Translations under genes and position numbers: made by a program | The notes under the pieces: model-generated | Database searches by the model: none | What the model was told of the DNA's origin: nothing | The model's input: only the letters and a program-made list of their open reading frames with translations | NCBI RefSeq assembly: GCF_014268785.2 | Contig: NZ_JABWRD020000003.1 | Span: 310,001-374,000 of the forward strand | Direction of reading: 5' to 3' | DNA from: Pseudomonas shirazensis | Lineage (GTDB): Bacteria; Pseudomonadota; Gammaproteobacteria; Pseudomonadales; Pseudomonadaceae | DNA length: 64,000 bases | In this document: one piece after another, positions 61,705 through 64,000 of the stretch | Layout of the letters: every line of letters starts with the position of its first letter | Position numbering within the stretch: the first letter of the stretch is position 1

Positions 61705-62487
61705 CTATTGCGCTTCCAGCGGGCAGTAACGGCGATTGATCAAGCCGGCCAGCTTGCGCGTCAACCAACGCGGCAGGAGGCGTGGCAGTCTCGCCAGCCA
61801 GCGATTGCGCCGACCGGGCATGATCAGCGGGCGGTTCTTGTCCAGTGCGCGGACGGTATACAACGCCACTTCTTCGGCGCTCAGGCAGCGCTGGCCGTTG
61901 TCCAGCCTGGGGATCTTGCGCAGTGCCGAGCGTACTGGGCCTGGACACAGCACCGAGACCTTGATGCCGGTACGGCCAAGCTCTTCGCGCAGGGCTTCGG
62001 AAAAGCTCAGCACATAAGCCTTGCTCGCGGCGTAGCAGGCCATCCACGGGCCGGGGGCCACAGCTGCCAGCGAAGCAACGTTGAGAATCTGCCCACCGCC
62101 CTGGATCGCCATCAGGTTGCCAATGGCGTGGCACAGGCGGGTCAGGGCGAGGATGTTGACCTCGAGCAGGTCTTGTTCGTCAGCCCACTCGTGGGCCAGA
62201 AACGGGCCATACGTGCGGTGCCCGGCGCAGTTGACCAGCAGGTCAATGCGCCGCTCGCCTTCTTCCAGCTCAAGTACAAAGCTCGACAAACGCAGCGGCT
62301 GGCTGAGGTCGCAGGCACGCAGCAGCACCTCGACGCCAAAGCGCTGAGCCAGCTCGATTGCCAGCGGTTCGAGGGTCTCGCGATGGCGCGCCACCAGGAT
62401 CAGGCTACGGCCACGCCGCGCCAGGGCTTCCGCCAGGGCCAGGCCCAGGCCGCTGGAAGCACCGGTGATCATGGCGTAACGGGTCAT
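61705..62487 (-). CDS. Short-chain dehydrogenase/reductase
   Basis: 260 aa. The cofactor motif TGASSGLG (8-15), NCAG (about 89-92), the catalytic Ser in NVASLAA and YxxxK in YAASK are present. The C-terminal 40 residues are basic and hydrophobic (RWLARLPRLLPRWLTRKLAGL) and could bind the membrane. The substrate is unknown; the neighbours coq7, HIT and hemJ give no clear pathway. Confidence 0.9.
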   Translation of the reverse strand: MTRYAMITGASSGLGLALAEALARRGRSLILVARHRETLEPLAIELAQRFGVEVLLRACDLSQPLRLSSFVLELEEGERRIDLLVNCAGHRTYGPFLAHEWADEQDLLEVNILALTRLCHAIGNLMAIQGGGQILNVASLAAVAPGPWMACYAASKAYVLSFSEALREELGRTGIKVSVLCPGPVRSALRKIPRLDNGQRCLSAEEVALYTVRALDKNRPLIMPGRRNRWLARLPRLLPRWLTRKLAGLINRRYCPLEAQ

Positions 62488-62573
62488 GCGCGGCTCCTGG
62501 GGCGACGGAAAGGGGCGCTAGTGTACAGCGTGGCCAACAGAGGTGTTGCCTTTTGCTACAGCGCCCCAGTGGG

Positions 62574-62999
62574 TCAGAACGGTTTGACCACTACCAGAAT
62601 GACAATCGCCAACAGCAGGAGTACCGGTACCTCGTTGAACCAGCGGTAGAACACATGGCTGCGCTTGTTGGTGCCAGCAGCGAAGCGTTTGCGCTGAGCG
62701 CCGCACATGTGATGGTAGCCGGTCAGCAGGATTACCAGAGTCAGCTTGGCATGCATCCAGCCCTGGCTGAGCCAGCCTGGGGTCAGGTAGAGCATCCAGA
62801 TGCCGAACACGAAGGTGGCGATCATCGCCGGATTCATGATGCCGCGATACAGCTTGCGCTCCATCACGGTGAAGCGCTCCTGGCTGGTGCTGTCCTCGCT
62901 TTGCGCGTGATAAACGAACAGCCGTGGCAGGTAAAACAGGCCGGCGAACCAGCAGACCACGCTGACGATGTGCAGCGCTTTGATCCATAGGTAAAGCAT
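62574..62999 (-). CDS. hemJ: Protoporphyrinogen oxidase HemJ
   Basis: 141 aa with four membrane helices. LWIKALHIVSVVCWFAGLFY holds the conserved His10, followed by LPRLFVYHA and ERKLYRGIMNP, which are signatures of HemJ (UPF0093). HemJ oxidises protoporphyrinogen IX in heme synthesis in bacteria without HemG. CopD-family is the older annotation. AAGGA precedes the ATG; it is divergent from argC. Confidence 0.9.
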   Translation of the reverse strand: MLYLWIKALHIVSVVCWFAGLFYLPRLFVYHAQSEDSTSQERFTVMERKLYRGIMNPAMIATFVFGIWMLYLTPGWLSQGWMHAKLTLVILLTGYHHMCGAQRKRFAAGTNKRSHVFYRWFNEVPVLLLLAIVILVVVKPF

Positions 63000-63140
63000 G
63001 GAGGGTGTTCCTTCAGGTTTTCACGGTGGTCGGATAGTAGTGGTGAAGCACCTGCGGCGCATCCCAAGAGTTGTTACAGGCGGCTGGCAGCCCTATCATC
63101 GTGCGCTTTCCAGTCGCATCGTTGATAAGGGGCAAGCGTT

Positions 63141-64000
63141 ATGATCAAGGTCGGTATCGTCGGCGGCACGGGTTACACCGGGGTCGAACTGTTGCGTCTG
63201 CTGGCGCAGCATCCTCAGGCCGAAGTCGCGGTCATCACCTCGCGCTCGGAAGCCGGTGTGGCAGTGGCCGATATGTACCCGAACCTGCGTGGTCATTACG
63301 ACGGCCTGGCCTTCAGCGTGCCCGACAGCAAGGCCCTGGCGGCCTGTGACGTGGTGTTCTTTGCCACCCCGCACGGCGTTGCCCACGCCCTGGCTGGCGA
63401 GTTGCTGGCGGCCGGTACCCGAGTTATCGACCTGTCGGCTGACTTCCGCCTGCAGGACGCGGTCGAGTGGGGCAAGTGGTACGGCCAGCCGCACGGTGCG
63501 CCGGAGCTGCTCAAGGATGCGGTCTATGGTTTGCCTGAGGTGAACCGCGAGAAGATCCGTCAGGCACGTCTGATCGCTGTGCCGGGCTGCTATCCAACCG
63601 CTACCCAGCTTGGCCTGTTGCCGTTGCTCGAAGCTGGCCTGGCCGATCCATCGCGCTTGATCGCCGACTGCAAGTCCGGGGTCAGCGGTGCGGGGCGTGG
63701 GGCTGCGGTCGGTTCGCTGTTCTGCGAATCCGGCGAAAGCATGAAGGCCTATGCGGTCAAAGGGCACCGCCACCTGCCAGAAATCAGCCAGGGCCTGCGT
63801 CTGGCGGCTGGCCAGGACATCGGCCTGACCTTCGTCCCGCACCTGACACCGATGATCCGCGGTATTCACGCCACGCTGTACGCAAATGTCGTCGACAAGT
63901 CGGTCGACCTGCAGGCCTTGTTCGAAAAACGCTACGCCGATGAACCGTTCGTCGATGTAATGCCGGCTGGCAGCCACCCGGAAACCCGCAGTGTGCGCGG
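63141..64000 (+). CDS. argC: N-acetyl-gamma-glutamyl-phosphate reductase ArgC, 3' end outside the window
   Basis: 286 complete codons of an expected near-344 are present and open to the last base, so the gene is partial because of the window edge, not broken. ArgC makes N-acetylglutamate semialdehyde with NADPH in arginine synthesis. GIVGGTGYTGVELLRLL is the NADP-binding motif, the catalytic Cys150 is in VPGCYPTATQ, and the substrate-site HLPEISQ and FVPHLTPMIRGI follow. AAGGGG lies 9 nt before the ATG. Confidence 0.96.
   Translation, partial: MIKVGIVGGTGYTGVELLRLLAQHPQAEVAVITSRSEAGVAVADMYPNLRGHYDGLAFSVPDSKALAACDVVFFATPHGVAHALAGELLAAGTRVIDLSADFRLQDAVEWGKWYGQPHGAPELLKDAVYGLPEVNREKIRQARLIAVPGCYPTATQLGLLPLLEAGLADPSRLIADCKSGVSGAGRGAAVGSLFCESGESMKAYAVKGHRHLPEISQGLRLAAGQDIGLTFVPHLTPMIRGIHATLYANVVDKSVDLQALFEKRYADEPFVDVMPAGSHPETRSVR

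Overview
This 64 kb window is a chromosomal segment of a Pseudomonas, most like the P. putida / P. fluorescens side of the genus. The evidence is the high GC, dense 4-nt ATGA gene overlaps, the AmgK/MurU cell-wall recycling pair, a pqqF-pqqABCDE cluster, lysine monooxygenase davBA, the rpsU-dnaG-rpoD operon and the familiar run agtSR-agtABCD-rpe-gph-trpE-trpGDC-crp. Almost all of it is core genome. I see no rRNA, CRISPR array, insertion sequence, integrase or prophage.

Layout. 1-3.5 kb: a class III aminotransferase-like gene whose PLP lysine is replaced by Thr, a tiny YqaE/Pmp3 proteolipid, and an S9 peptidase. 3.5-9.2 kb (minus): PQQ biosynthesis in the order pqqF, A, B, C, D, E and then the S9 peptidase, with a terminator-like hairpin after the 23-residue PqqA. 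9.2-12.4 kb (minus): an Lrp-type regulator and davB-davA (lysine to 5-aminovalerate), with a repeated GTCGT motif between regulator and davB. 12.5-14.8 kb: a small accessory-looking patch (family 25 glycosyltransferase, Fic AMPylase with a four-half-site operator, three inverted repeats) ending at tRNA-Ile2(CAT). 14.8-18.6 kb: a periplasmic-sensor PAS-GGDEF-EAL protein. 18.7-23.2 kb: rpoD, dnaG, rpsU. 23.4-27.1 kb: tsaD, plsY, folB, folK, cca. 27.1-32.0 kb: the stress operon prkA-yeaH-spoVR. 32.3-40.0 kb (minus): lptD-surA-pdxA-rsmA-apaG-apaH-glpE. 40.1-42.5 kb: amgK, murU and a DnaJ-domain gene. 42.5-51.3 kb: a DUF3530 protein, the AgtSR two-component system and the AgtABCD transporter. 51.4-57.1 kb: rpe-gph-trpE-trpGDC. 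57.2-64.0 kb: a lipoate-ligase-like gene, crp, an OsmC protein, two unknown membrane proteins, coq7, a HIT protein, an SDR, hemJ and the 5' part of argC (cut by the window end).

How the genes connect. DavB/DavA make 5-aminovalerate from lysine. AgtABCD, by synteny with P. aeruginosa, imports 5-aminovalerate and GABA under AgtSR control, so one window may hold both production and uptake of the same metabolite. The lptD-surA operon (outer-membrane assembly) is divergent from amgK-murU (peptidoglycan sugar salvage), grouping envelope genes. Tryptophan synthesis appears to be controlled by attenuation: a Trp-containing leader peptide is nested in frame in the last codons of gph, just before trpE. 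The site between trpE and trpG, which holds pyocin genes in P. aeruginosa, is empty here.

Starts were chosen by ribosome-binding site and family length. Several genes start later than their longest open frame: pqqE, pqqB, pqqF, surA, lptD, apaG, rpe, trpE, trpG, coq7 and the HIT gene. Functional calls rest on motif recognition and remembered synteny; no database search was run.
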